Source: Maratus speciosus
Lineage: Eukaryota > Arthropoda > Arachnida > Araneae > Salticidae
Assembly: GCA_963932465.1 (NCBI GenBank)
Contig: OZ010795.1
Location: forward strand, 21,289,874 to 21,353,873
Direction: 5' to 3'
DNA: 64,000 nucleotides
A model generated the notes under the pieces. It was not told the DNA's origin. It ran no database searches and saw only the letters and a list, made by a program, of their open reading frames with translations. Shown here one piece after another: positions 24,316 through 36,487 of this stretch. Every line of letters starts with the position of its first letter. Within the stretch, counting starts at the first letter, position 1. The position numbers were made by a program, and so were the translations under genes.

Positions 24316-24410
24316 ACGCATTCCTTAGCAATTTTAAAAGCTTCTAACCAGTTACATTCCTGTGTTAATCCAATATGCGCAGCTGTTTCTTCATCCAACG
24401 TATTTACTAA
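24316..24410 (-). CDS. Possible internal exon, unidentified
   Basis: On the minus strand a CTAG acceptor-like site at 24414-24411 is followed by an open frame beginning LVNTLDEETAAHIG and running to AFKIAKEC at the edge of a (TA)n tract. The amino-acid composition (charged residues, Trp, Cys) is more protein-like than neighbouring frames. No clear donor follows, and no partner exon was found. I cannot name a family. The only initiation codon near the start is TTG, so this would have to be an internal exon or chance. Confidence 0.18.
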
Positions 24411-25940
24411 CTAGTTTATCAGTAACGATCAGATAATTAGCCTTTTCATATATGTTGGCACCCCTTCTTACAATAATTTCCCCACCTTGCTATTAAACGC
24501 AATACAAATAATACGTGAGTTCCATTTTGATTCCTCCTAGAGTTCTTAAAATTATCTAAGTTTCACACGTAATTCTGCCGTGAACACTGCATACCGGAAT
24601 GCTATTTTAAATGGAAATTTTTCACTTACATTAGTTCCCCGACGAAAACACTGTTACACAATTATATCTTATAGGAAGGAAACCAGTCCTAAAGCACAAC
24701 TTTTCTCTAACGCCCAGTGATTTCATCTTAGTGTGTTTTAATGTATTTTATTACCTTCAAAATATTTTTTATGCAATAATTTTAGTTTTTTAACACAGAA
24801 ATATTATGCTGCAAACATATGTAGAGCTAGTAGTACTTCCCTAAATATTTAAAACCAACCATTAGGATATTCGTAATTTTAAAACTCCAAAGGGAAAAAC
24901 TACGGAGTTAAAAGATTGAATCATCATAAATCAAAACACATAAAGTCGGAGGTGAAATATCCCGGAAAATTTTCCATCTGGGTAATAAATATGCATGTTA
25001 TGTTAAATGCGGTTAAATTTTAAACACAATTTGAAAGTTACATAATATTTTAAATATTTTCTTTATTAAATGCTTTTATAAAGAGAAGAACTTTCGGGGG
25101 AAAATATGAAATTAATTTTTTTTAATAAATAATTAGAAATCTGGTGTTTTATCGCCTCAATCAGTAAAAATCAGCTTATTAAACGTTTTTTCCCCTGGCA
25201 GTAAGAAATTCTTAATTAGCAATATGGTAAAGTTGCTATAACGATAGCTTTCGATTATAGAGACTCTTTCATTCATTTGTTTTAATTTTATTTTCCTAAA
25301 ATTAAATTACGTGCTTTAACGAATTAAGTTTTGTTTAAGATTTCACTAAGTTTATTTTAACGATATTATTAAATGTTCCATTTTAATTAGGTTTTGATTT
25401 TTTTCCTATAAATCAGTCGAATTCCGCTGATATATCTTCTTAATCGGGTGAAGTTGGTTTATGAGACGTTTTAGCCCCCAGCTGTATCATTTTTCCAATT
25501 GCTAGTACTGCTAAGCTGTTACTCTAACGTCGTTTTCCGAAGATACGGTTCATTGGCTTCATTTGTTTTAACTTCATTTCGTAAAATTAAATTGCGCACA
25601 TTAATTAATTATGTTTTCTTTAAGTTTTCAATTTGTTTTTTTCAAGATATTTTTATTAGTTTTTTTTATATTTCTTTTGTTCTATGATTTTTAGTATTAA
25701 AGAAGGATTTTCATACTAATGATTTCGGTTTTTGCAGTTTTAGCGATTTAAGGGACGTAACTGAACGATTCGAAATGAACGCTTTTGGCAAGAAATGCAC
25801 TGCTATACATTATCAGAAAGAGGCGGAAAGTTTCTGGCAACAGTGCTGCCAAGTTTTTTCCTTTGATTGACAAACATATGTTTTTTTCTCCTTTAAAAGA
25901 GGGAAAATATTCGTCATTTGAAGAAAGTTGGGGAAAGAAA
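24411..25940. other. Non-coding stretch
   Basis: No gene, repeat or RNA recognised. Short frames at 25499-25687 and 25785-25976 lack motifs; the latter overlaps the tRNA-like segment. Confidence 0.5.
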
Positions 25941-25947
25941 ACGGTGT

Positions 25948-26014
25948 GTATCTCGAATTTGAACCAGCCATTTTAGCGTTATGAGACGAACATGCTGACC
26001 ACTGGGCTATAGTT
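25948..26014 (-). repeat. tRNA-like segment (SINE head or tRNA pseudogene)
   Basis: The minus strand contains TAGCCCAGTGGTCAGC, matching the pol III A box (TRGCNNAGYGG). After the expected distance comes GGTTCAAATTC, close to the B box. Between them CTCATAA would make a CAT (Met) anticodon loop. The anticodon and acceptor stems do not pair, so this is not a working tRNA. A tRNA-derived SINE remnant fits best. Confidence 0.38.
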
Positions 26015-26984
26015 GTATAGTAGTTGAAATTAATATGCTTGCTTCAGATGGGCATGATTTGCTCAATTTCCCTAAAAAGCTTTTCATTTTTAAGTTAATT
26101 GCGGGAAGATTTCGTCTTGAATGAGATTGTGGCTGGGATTTTAATACTTTAGTATTAAGATAGGATAAAAAACATGAATGATAAATATTTTTAAGTAGAT
26201 TACTAGATGTAAAATATTTTTATTCGATAAGACTTTTTGTGAGTAATATTGATTTTTTTCCCCATTTAATATTTTAATTAAAGTATCTTTTAAATGTGTT
26301 TATTTAAAATATATTTTAAATGCAATTTTTTATTTATGAACAACTTTATTTATTTAACTTACTCAACTTTAAAATATAAATTGTGAGTACTTTTGAATGA
26401 ACGAGAAAAGTAATTGTTATTTGTTTTTAAATTCGAAAACTTTTTTTTTTCTTTTTGGAAAACTAGAAATCTCAATTCATAGTATTTTTGGTTTTTCATT
26501 ATTAAAATAAATTCGGATTTAATATTAGTAGTGCCAATAGGCATGCATGCTCGGAGTGAAAGAATTTCGGAAAGAATTCATGGATACAGCATGTTTTCTA
26601 GTAATACGGAAATTATTTGTTAAAAAATGAGGAATAATTTATTGTACATTAACGAGTTTTTGCGACAGTGTAGGAAACACTGCGTTAATAAACTGAAATT
26701 ATTATCAAATACTGAGTTTCTCCTTTTACTCTTCAGGTTGCGCATTATTTAAAATTTGCAATAAAAAATCTAACTTGAATAAATTCAAGCGGAACTATTG
26801 AAGATTAATATATTTTTTCAGTTTCATACAAATTCTATAAAATATTACTTGATCCAGCAATAGTAAAAGTAATTTAGTATTATTATTAATATTATTGTTC
26901 GATTTTCTTTCCTACAAATAGCATTTATGCTTTTATGCAAATGATGCAAAAGTTATGTTGCTATTGTTTCCTATTAGCCAAAAC
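26015..26984. other. Non-coding stretch
   Basis: AT-rich with no gene recognised. Confidence 0.5.
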
Positions 26985-28145
26985 TTTCTAGCACTTTACA
27001 ACCCTAGTCGAAAAGTGTTTAAGAATTCCTCTTGTCCATCTGTGTGCTGTCTGTCCGTGCTCTAATTCGCGTAAATTGACTAGGATTGTTTTGAAATTGA
27101 TCTATGCTATTGATGTGTTCGGCGTGTTCGGTATTGAAAATTAAGTGTGCAATATTTACAGTTTCTTTTCAGAGATATTCAAAATAATTCCGTTCGCATC
27201 ACGGCGTACGGAGAAAAGTATTTTGCGGTGTGAGGTTGAAATTGTTATATATGTGCCGGATGTTTCAAGAGTTCCGTGCGAAAGTAAAATGCAAGAAAAA
27301 AAGATCTATGGATCGGAGAGACCTGCGGTTTGCAGATAAATATTCAGCGTGGTATGGGATTTTGTAGGACAGAAACAAAAAAATAGTTCAAAATGTCGAC
27401 AACAGAGGGCGCTACTGGAGATAATTCCATGGAATAGTTCCATATTGCTTTCACAACTGAAAATTTGGATACAGAAACATTAGAGAATATTGCATGTACA
27501 CATTTTTGTATACATATCTTTCGTTGTGTGAGCATTATCGAATTATTCCATGGAATTATCTGCAGTAGCGCCCTCTATTGTCGAGATTTTGAACTAAGTT
27601 TTGTTGGAGTCATACAAAATCTCATACCATGATGAATATTTATTTGAAACCCGCATGTCTCTCCGACCTATAACTCTTTTTTATAGTGTTTTATTTTCGC
27701 ACCGAACTTTTGAAACACGCCGTATATCAATGATAGACTTATATAGGGTACTCGTCTTATTATAGGTGTACATAGCATTCATTGTTCGTTAACAGGGGCA
27801 CACACAAGAATTCGGGTACAGTACTGTCTATGATCTATGTAATGGTCGGAAGTGCATTAACTACTGTGGTCTGCGTTTTCTAGCATGACTTCGTTTTTTT
27901 TCATATTAATTGTTGTGTATAAATTCCATAGATCCTATACAGGGAAGCACAAAAACTATCGAAAACATTTCCGTTTATTTACGGAAGTTGTTGAAGGGTG
28001 GTTTTTAAAAGTGCTGGGCTTTTCCAAACCGAATTACATCCTTGCATACTATGTAGTAGCAAATATAAAGAACAAATACAGGGCTGAAAAAAGACTTCGG
28101 GTATTTTTACAACTGTTAATCTTAATTGCTAAAACTTGGTTTTGA
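26985..28145 (+). repeat. Dispersed repeat family B, copy 1, interrupted
   Basis: Shares with 43808-45230 the order GAAAAGTGTTTA.GAATTC, TCTGTCCGTGCTCTAA.TCGCGTA, GTGTTCGG, and downstream GTGTATAAATTC.ATAGAT.CTATACAGGG. It is split by a fold-back element at 27247-27726. The plus-strand frame at 27885-28145 lies within the repeat and has no recognisable domain. Confidence 0.7.
27247..27726. mobile_element. Fold-back MITE with ~190 bp arms
   Basis: The left arm (27247-27438) and right arm (27538-27726) are inverted copies from the tips (CCGGATGTTTCAAGAG against GGCGTGTTTCAAAAG) through CGGAGAGACMTGCGG and GAGGGCGCTACTG to the inner ATAATTCCATGGAAT. About 100 bp of spacer remain. It is inserted in repeat family B. 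No transposase. Confidence 0.88.
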
Positions 28146-28177
28146 AATGTGTTATGCATTTTCAAAATTGTCTACTT

Positions 28178-28435
28178 ATACTGTAAAAAAAATCCGACCA
28201 GTTTTCCTGTAGGAATCGGAAAAATAGTTGCCCTCATCGTACCGGAAAATTTTCCGACCCAGCTCGGAATAAAATCCGTAAACAAAGGAAATAGTCAATA
28301 AAACGGTATTTTACGGGTTTTATTCCGATTTTACGGATTTTATTCTGAGCTGGGTAAAAAAATTTTCCGGTACGATAAGGGCAACTATTTTTCCGATTCC
28401 TACAGGAAAACTGGTTGTATTTTGTTTACAGTGTA
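28178..28435. mobile_element. Fold-back MITE with ACTGTAAA ends and TCCG-rich interior
   Basis: Near-palindromic over about 255 bp. The outer ends are ACTGTAAAAAAAATCC and GTATTTTGTTTACAGT, the arms share CCAGTTTTCCTGTAGGAATC and CGTACCGGAAAATTTT, and the spacer is short. The interior repeats words such as TTTTCCGA, AATCCGTA and TTTACGG. No coding capacity. Confidence 0.88.
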
Positions 28436-29407
28436 TGCATTAAAATGTGCAAATGTTAAAGTTATGTGTTGCAGTTTTGTGACAGTATTCTGAATGTATT
28501 AGAAAGTGTTATCCGATCGATGCTTTACGCATTATTTTTCGTTGTGGCTTCTTCCTAAATTACAGTTTAAATGGGAAACCTTAACTAACATCTTGTTTGG
28601 GCTGAATTGGCATAAAATATTTTTTTACTTAGAGGAGAATTTAAAACATTAATTTCAACATGCAATGCATTCTTAAAGACAAATATTTGCATGACAAATT
28701 TATCCAAAGTTCGAGTAGAAAATAATTTTTTTCGAAATCAATTTTATGATTGAACATCATTTGTTTTCCAATAGATCATTTTTTTAAATGGCATAAACAA
28801 TTGTTGATGTTTTCATCTCACACAAATTTAGAAAGCAGAGTCAACGTAAAAAATATTGACACACTTCAATGATTGATGGGCTACTGTTTGATGGATGGTA
28901 TACCGGATTGATGGCATTCCTTTGATGGGAGTTTTGGACAACATAACACTTGAGTACAGATATTTAAGGGTATTTTTTAACTTTTAGTATCTACATAATA
29001 TATTGATCTTTATTGCTTTCGGGAATAAGGTTAAGTTTTGTATTAAAATTTTTGGCTTTGGAACTATATGAAACCTTTAAAGACAGTTTCTATTAGTATG
29101 AAGACACAGGTGGTGCACTGTATGCTTCACCGAGTTTTAAAGGGTAAATAACAATCTTTCATGATATTCTTTTTTAATGCAACGTCCAGTACTAGCTTAA
29201 AATTCATAAACATAAAAAATTAAAAATTAAATAAATTATTAAAATCAGTATAAAACGGACAGTTTATAGTGACATAGAGATACTGCTATGTACTCCATGA
29301 GAAACCTCTTTCAATGCTCAAATACCAAATTTTGAAGATAAATAAGAATAGTGTCTAACGTGTAAAAGAATAACTAGTAATAATAGCATTAGTATAGTAA
29401 TGTGTAA
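28436..29407. other. Non-coding stretch
   Basis: No gene or repeat recognised. Confidence 0.5.
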
Positions 29408-29409
29408 TA

Positions 29410-30274
29410 CACTGGTGTCCAAAATTAAGGACCAGTCACAAAATGCTAATTTTTAAGTAAACGAATACTCAAAAGGAAATAATATAAATCAAATAATTAC
29501 TATCCCTACAGCACAGCTAGTCCACATAGCATCTCATTCATGTCACACATGGTCACATGTGTCACAGTCACTACGGTGAAACAAAAAATAGGAAATTCCA
29601 CACGTCTCATTATGAGTCTCAAATGATCACTATATGTGACTCCACTGAGACGTTAATGTGACTGCTGCTTTGTGACGAGTGCCCAGGTGACTTTACAATG
29701 TAATTACATTGTGACTGACATGTAACTGTCATATTTAGACTCAATTTCAAAGTCATCATGAACGTTGCATTATGATAAGTCACCAAATAATATCACGTTA
29801 TAGTCACATGGTGATTTTTCACAAAAGAGCACAATGGTGACTTCACAGTAGTCTCTCTGTCACCTGAAAGTCATCATGTGACTTAAATGTGACATTATTT
29901 GGTAACTTATCACAATGCAGCGTTCACGATGGCTTTGAAATTGAGTCTACAGATGACAGTCACTTGAGAGTCAGAATGTTACTACATTGTAAAGTCACAT
30001 GGTGACTCGCCGCAAAGTCGCAGTCACAGTGACGTCACAGTGGAGTCATATATAGTGACCATTTCAGACTCATAATGAGGTGTATGGAATTTCCTATTTT
30101 TTGCTTCCCCGTAGTGACTGTGATACTTGTGACCATGTGTGAGATAAATGGGATGCTATATGGACTAGCTGTGCTACAGAAAGAGTAATTATTTGAATTA
30201 TATTATTTTCTTTTGAGTATTCGCATACTTGAAAATTAGCATTTTGTGATCGGTCCTTAATTTTGTGCGCAGTG
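29410..30274. mobile_element. 865 bp fold-back element packed with GTCAC/GTGAC words
   Basis: TA at 29408-29409 precedes CACTGGTGTCCAAAATTAAG. The other end, CTTAATTTTGTGCGCAGTG, is followed by TA at 30275-30276. The left and right halves are reverse complements along their whole length, with a centre near 29845. The interior holds more than 15 copies of GTGAC or GTCAC. The termini and TA duplication fit a Tc1/mariner-mobilised non-autonomous element. No protein. Confidence 0.87.
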
Positions 30275-30300
30275 TAGTATAAAAGTTATCAATGTCAAAT

Positions 30301-30360
30301 CTATAAAAAAAAGTATCAAATAAAAAAAATCTATAAAAAAAAGTATCAAATAAAAAAAAT
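30301..30360 (+). repeat. Perfect 30 bp tandem duplication
   Basis: The unit beginning CTATAAAAAAAAGTATC occurs twice head to tail without a mismatch. Confidence 0.97.
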
Positions 30361-30972
30361 AGAATGCATTTCACAAATACCGAGTGGCGTATTCCTTACA
30401 CAAGTAGTGACTTGCAAAATAATTTATGTTTTAGTGTAATTGATACAAACCTTAATTTATCATTGTTCCAGATTAACCAATACATTTTTCATCTTAAATT
30501 ACACTTTGAATGAGAACCCATTTTCTTTTTATTTTAATGGCATAAACTATTTACTGTGCTAAGGAAGATTTTAAAACATTATTTCCACCAATCAAGATAT
30601 TCGTTACGATAGATATTTGTATGTGTAACATCAATCGTGGTATGGAAAGTAAGACGTATTTATCCGAAGCTCGGGAAGAAAATTTATTCACAAACTTAAT
30701 GATTAATTAAACTTAAAAATTAATGATTCAGTATCATTAATTTTCCAAAGATTCATTTTTTAAAATGCTGTAAACCGCTGAAGATACTTTTAATGTCTGA
30801 TAAATTTAGAAAGAAGAGTCAACATAACTAATGTTCATACAATTCTATAACTGATGGGCTGGCGTATTTCTCTGACAATATACTCTATACTGCATGTGTA
30901 CAGATATTTAAGAATATTTCTAAACTTTTAGATCCTAATTAAACCTACATCCAGCAGTGGATTGGAAACGGT

Positions 30973-31003
<31 letters not shown>

Positions 31004-32589
31004 ATATAGACAAAATGATCTAAACATTTTATCTTCTCGTATCCATCAAAGTAGTATTTTGCGTTCAAATGAAGCAGCCAATCGCATTTTAACGATGTTT
31101 GTACATTGTACGAAATGTGTGAATACTTTCGAAAACAAAAGCCTCATACGTTATCTGTTCTTTCTCTCGCACAATTTCATTGTTCAAAGTGTCATTTTTA
31201 GCTCTCATAAAATATTTCATCTGTTATTTATATTTAATGCACCATAACGTGTCAAACACATAATCTTTTAAGTTAAAGTGAAAGGAAATGGGGTAAAGTG
31301 TGAAAAGCTGTGGATTCATCTATCTTGAGTAATAGACAAAAAAATAGTTTCTTAATTGGTATTCATTTAAACTACCAGGTTATTGAAAATAATAATAAAA
31401 AAGTAAAAATTTAAAAAAAGAGAAAATAAGAAAAATACAGTGCCATTCAAATATACGTTTCTTAAAACGAACCTCTAATACGGAATAAATATAATTTGAT
31501 CAATTCTTTTGAAAGAAAAAACTGAAATTTTATTTAGTCTTTCATCTTAGGAGACTTAAAATGAAACACTGTCATTTCAATGAATACGAATTTCTACGTC
31601 GTTTTCGTTTATTACGGTTTTTATTCTCATTGATTAAAAGAAACGCGCATATATTTACTTAATACATAGAAATAATCAATATGCACGGCGAATTGTTTTG
31701 GGTCATAAATACTAATACGTAATAGTAAGTAAAAAGAAAAAAAAATATTTAACTGAGTACGGACATTTTTATTAACAATGCATTTCCTTGGGATTTTGTC
31801 AGAAGTGCTAAAAAATTTTATTACTATCTTCTATAATAATGATATGAATAACAAAAAAATTATTTTATATTATTTAATATTTAAAAAAATGAAAGCAAAT
31901 TATATCACTTATACGGTGTTCTTTAAAGTTTTCTTAGAATACAGAAGTGATTGATATTAATTTGCCCTTTTTCAGATATAGTACATTTTCGTTCATATTT
32001 TATTAAGATATTATTTTTTTTTTATATTTTTTGTTTGAAATATCCGATGAAGCATTTTCATTTGTTTGGGTTTGGTGATTTTCAGTAACAACGTTATTTC
32101 ATTGTTACTGTGCTGATGAATTTTCTTTGTTTTAATATGTCAAATAAACGATATTATATCTCATAACGATTATTTTATTGGATACGCATGCTAGCGTAAA
32201 GCGATGCCATCACATTTAATTAGATTGAAAAATCATGTCTCAGTTCATAACGACATCGGCGGATGAATAGGATCCTAGAGCAAATTATCTTCGTTAGCAA
32301 TGTTTTACTATTCTTAAATTTTCGTTAAACACACTGACAAGTGAAGCAATTATACCTGTTGACGGGAATCGTCACTAAATGTTTAGATGGCAACAAGCTT
32401 TTGTACAAACCCGCAGGTGCAAAGTGTGGCATTTCGTAGTTGTTTGCTCTGGAATAGAGATTTTAAACAATGTTCCGGCACTCTTTATCTGTAACCATAA
32501 AATATCACACATAATGCACATTTATGCTATGAAAAAATCTGATATCACCATAGATCACATACCTCATCATAAAGGTTATACGGTAAATC
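30361..32589. other. Non-coding stretch with GAT microsatellite
   Basis: No gene recognised. The plus frame at 30957-31247 begins in a (GAT)n run and has no motif. The plus frame at 32379-32594 is unremarkable. Confidence 0.5.
30972..31004 (+). repeat. (GAT)n microsatellite
   Basis: About ten uninterrupted GAT units. Confidence 0.95.
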
Positions 32590-32965
32590 TTTAATAACGG
32601 ACACTGACGAATAGAGGACAGTTTTTCTGTCCCCAACTGCTATATATTTGCGTATTTTAAAGTTCCAAACAGATTACTTTTATTTACCACGAAACCTTTC
32701 TTGGGGTCAAGTGGTCGCTTTCATTTTTTATGACTTTCGACGGATGTCTAGAAGTGACCAACGAACGTCTTCAAATGTTCATCACCGACTCTCACTGTTT
32801 TTATGACCACTGAACGCTTAAAAAGGAAGGCCATTTGAATTATTTATCATGTTCGTCGGGTAAAGCAAATATACCGACCTCTAACTCAGAATAGCAGACA
32901 CCTCCGTTAATCACAGAAATGCTTCGCTCCTAAATTGTCTATTAGTGCGAGGTTTTATAGCATTT
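32590..32965 (-). mobile_element. Possible pogo/Tigger-type terminal fragment
   Basis: The minus strand reads AAAACCTCGCACTAATAGAC, then GATTAACGGAGGTGTCTGCT and further GTC/GAC-rich phrases. These resemble the terminal repeats of Tigger-type elements, which reuse phrases like GGAGGTGTCNGCTATT. No transposase frame and no opposing TIR found. Confidence 0.27.
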
Positions 32966-33855
32966 TACTCACATTTTCTCTTCGTTCAATCTTTTAGCAA
33001 GTTAAATTCAAATTCTATGTTTGTAAACATTTCGGGTGAGTGTCAACGACAGAGAAATGCAACACGTTTCACTTGTGGTTCTGTTCTGATTCTTGATAGA
33101 TCTAATCGTTTCGTGACGATTCACGTCGACATGTATGAAGCGAGTATTTTATAATGTTTCAAAATATTACTTGCCTATTCATTATATTTTTCTCAGTTAT
33201 TCAGCAAGACGCATGTATAAAAGTAATATTTGTTGCAAAATGGATTAAATATATATTTTCTGTTCGTAAAAAAAGGAGCAATATAATACGTTACATTTTT
33301 CTTCCCAACTCAGCGCTGGATAAAATTATTTTATTTTTGGCATTCTTCATATTGTGTGAAGCCCCCAATTCGACTACGGTTCATTTTCCGATAATTCTGG
33401 TACTAGGCCGAAATTTATCCGATATCTCTTGCTGCTGGGGTCTATTCTTCTGTTATTTTGAAGCATAGTCTCTGTTATTCCTCAAACATGCTTTAAGAGA
33501 AGAAGGAGCATGATAAAGATGAAAAATAAAATCACTTGCACTAAACAATAGTTATAATGACGTAAAATCAGTATTTTTTGCAGCGATTGATGTAGCTCTT
33601 CGGAACTAATAAAAGCCGACGATAAAATCCTTAAGACAAGAGCAGAATTCATTGCATGTAATCTATAATCTTTTTTTAAAACAAAAGGTTTATATTTTAT
33701 ACATCCTTTCGCACACAGAGACTTATTTTTCAGCCCGTCATTTATAACACGGCCATAATATTTCGTGAGATTTTCGCTGAATGCCCTTTTTTTAATAACA
33801 CGTTTATTTGGATCGTGCTCCCACTCTTAGGACAGTTAAAAAGTTATCTTGTCGA
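32966..33855. other. Non-coding stretch
   Basis: One 104-codon plus frame at 33154-33468 is hydrophobic and Phe/Ile-rich, as expected for translated AT-rich DNA. No motif seen. Confidence 0.45.
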
Positions 33856-34080
33856 TTTTGAAATGGTGATTTGAATGTAAACGATAACTTTCGCACTGGG
33901 CGAACTTCTGGCACTGATAATGACTTAATTCGTGCTTTAGTGAATAATAATTCACGTATTATTTTTAAAGAGATTGCTGAGGTTCAAAATGATGATAATT
34001 CGACTGCATTTCGTCATTTAAATTAACTTGGGTGCACTCCGAAATAAGATGGTTCTGAAATCGGGACCGAACATATGCAA
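33856..34080 (+). pseudogene. Mariner transposase N-terminal fossil
   Basis: One plus frame reads NGDLNVNDNFRTGR (compare the GDF.V.D.PR.GRP linker of mariners). It continues DNDLIRALVNNN, IIFKEIAE and TAFRHLN, then after a stop LGCTPK, and after a second stop the equivalent of the K.D.WVPHEL segment. This is the second helix-turn-helix of a mariner-family transposase, which binds the terminal repeats. At least three in-frame stops are visible. No catalytic D,D34D region was found downstream. Confidence 0.7.
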
Positions 34081-35098
34081 TCACCCAATAAATTTTTACT
34101 AAAACATGGAAAACTATTTTTGCGATTCCTTATAACAAGAAATTAAATATAATAAAATAAAGAGATAATAAACTAATATATATATATATATGTATGTATA
34201 TATATATTTAGCAGCTACCTTTGAAACAAACTTACACATTTAGATATACAATAGGGCCATTTCATGAGAAACGGACAAAATGTACGTTTCACTTACATAT
34301 ATACCTATATCTATTAACTTATAAGCTGTTAAAATATAAAAAGTATACATTAAAAATAACAAAAAGCTCCAGATTTTCATATAAACATGGCTGTTTTAAT
34401 TTTAGGATATCACAAAAGTATTAAAACAGCAGAAATACGTAGAAAAGCTGTCCAACACGTGACATGGAATGACCCAATAAGAATAAAATAATATTTTTTA
34501 TTTTTTTATTTATTTTTTTACATATAATAATAATTGTACTAACGGTGAGAATTCTGTAGATCAATTTTTAAATATACAAATTTCTCTTAAGAAAGAAATA
34601 ATAAAGATAACTGCATTTTTTTATAATTTCAGAACAAATAAACAAGCTTAAGACACGAATTCATAGATCAAGATGCGAATTTCTCTACCTTGTTTCCAAT
34701 GTAGCGGATTATTTAATTCAGATAAAACCACTGTTTCCAAATAGTGAGGTTTGTTTTATTTAATGACACATTAATTAAGAATATTACTATTGTGAAATAG
34801 TGGTAAATATTTAAATGATAAAAAAATGCTAAATAAGCAAAACTGATTAAATGTGGTCTGTTGAGGCTTTGAACATCTTGCTCTGATACGTCATAAAAAT
34901 ATTATAATTATACATGTTGTTAGTAGGGTTTCAAATGTGCGGTATATCACAAATATGTTTTATAATGCATGCTATAGGCAAAAAAATGAACTTGTGAAGA
35001 ATATGCAAATGCGCTTACAGTTATATTCTTTTGTTTTGTAAGTTTCGTTTACTTTTTACTAAGGTAACAATATTTTTTATACAAAGATTAATCAAGAA
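34081..35098. other. Non-coding stretch with TA-rich tract
   Basis: A TATA/TGTA-rich tract lies around 34174-34209. No gene recognised. Confidence 0.5.
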
Positions 35099-36306
35099 AG
35101 GTACTTTTCGGTTAGCTGGGCGCCAGTGTTATATATACATATATATGTATATGGGGCATTCTCACAATCTTTTAACTTTTTGGGGGAAAAATCTGGGGAA
35201 ATTAAACTTGCTAAAATAACATTTTAATCTGATAGACGAATGCCCTATTGATTCAAAATAAAGAAAAATGGTCAGCAGCGAATTTTGTTTTATTTAACTG
35301 AGGTTTAAGTTAAACTTGCTAGTTTAATTTTCCTTACCATTTTACCACTAAAACTTTTTATTTTCTTCTAAATTTTTACTTATAATGAATTTGCATAGTA
35401 CCCACAGGACATTCAAATAAGAAATAATGACAATGTAGTATTTTTAGTACAAAATTTTGGTATAACATTGTCTTAAAGGGGTGTTAAAGAAGGGACGGTA
35501 ATGTAAAAAAAAAAAGAGGATGGTGTAGGAAAAAAGGGACGGAATGGGAACAAAGGGACGGTAAGGATGGAACAGCAAGGAAAATTACCACCTATTTTAG
35601 GCAGATCATGTTAAGACTAGGTGGTAGCTAAAATGTTCATTGATTTTAGAAACAGTTATTTACATTGGATTAAAAAAAAATTAATTTACCTCGAAAAGTG
35701 CAGGAATAAACCTTGGGGACGGTGAGACTACCAATAAAGCGACGATGCTTGAAATTGATATTTAAATGCTGATTTAAATTCTACTGTAAATTTCCTGCCA
35801 AAGAATTTTAGACATTCATTCTCTAGCATACTTCTGTATGAGAAAAAACTTGAAAAAAATTCTGTGGCTGCATCTGAAGTGATTTTCTGTGTAATTTTAG
35901 AAGAGGGATGGTAAAAAATCTAAAATCTAGGGACAGAGTTTAAAAAATAATAACAACCGTAAAGATGTGTGCAGGCTAATTTTTAGCTACTTATTTATAT
36001 AAAACAATAGTTCCAGTTTCAGAAAAAAATTACATCGAATTATTTTTATTGAAACAATTTTATCCAGACAGCTCCAAACTTAAAAATCAGCATCAGGGAC
36101 ACGGGACGGTATAGGGGTTTTCCAGGTGTTTGGACCCCCAACATCGCCCAAAACTTATTTTTCTGGTTAATATTGTTGTGCAATCATGCAATGAGATATT
36201 CCCAAGTATATGAAAAAGAAAACACACAAAAAACTGTATTAAAATAAAAATTATTATTCAATCACATGAAAGTCAAAAGATTGTGAGAATGCCCCATATA
36301 TACATG

Positions 36307-36339
<33 letters not shown>

Positions 36340-36376
36340 AACACTGGCGTCCGGCTAACCGAAAAGTATCTTTTTT
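35099..36376. mobile_element. Nested inverted-repeat element (outer and inner TIRs)
   Basis: The outer arms (35099-35143 and 36337-36376) share CTTTTCGGTTAGC and CGCCAGTGTTATATATA. The inner arms (GGGGCATTCTCACAATCTTTT at 35153 and its complement ending at 36295) bound a 1143 bp segment. (TA)n-like tracts separate the two arm sets. The interior repeats the phrase GGGACGG several times (near 35494, 35538, 35565, 35717 and 36103). No transposase. Either one element inserted in the TA tract of another, or one element with a two-part TIR. Confidence 0.72.
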
Positions 36377-36487
36377 CTCATATTAAAAATAATCGACAGA
36401 TTATAATGGACAACGCAAAAGTATATAATATACATTATATTATATAATATAGTATATAGTAAATAGTAAATATGTTTCCTCTAGTAT

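Noticed and set aside
24030..24398. A 122-residue protein on the minus strand
   Set aside because: The start codon is TTG and the middle is a translated TA run. Only the first ~30 residues deserve a look, as a possible exon.
25948..26014. Functional tRNA-Met gene
   Set aside because: A and B boxes fit, but the anticodon stem and acceptor stem do not pair.
33154..33468. A 104-residue membrane protein
   Set aside because: Phe/Ile-rich composition is what AT-rich DNA gives by chance. No motif, splice sites or context.
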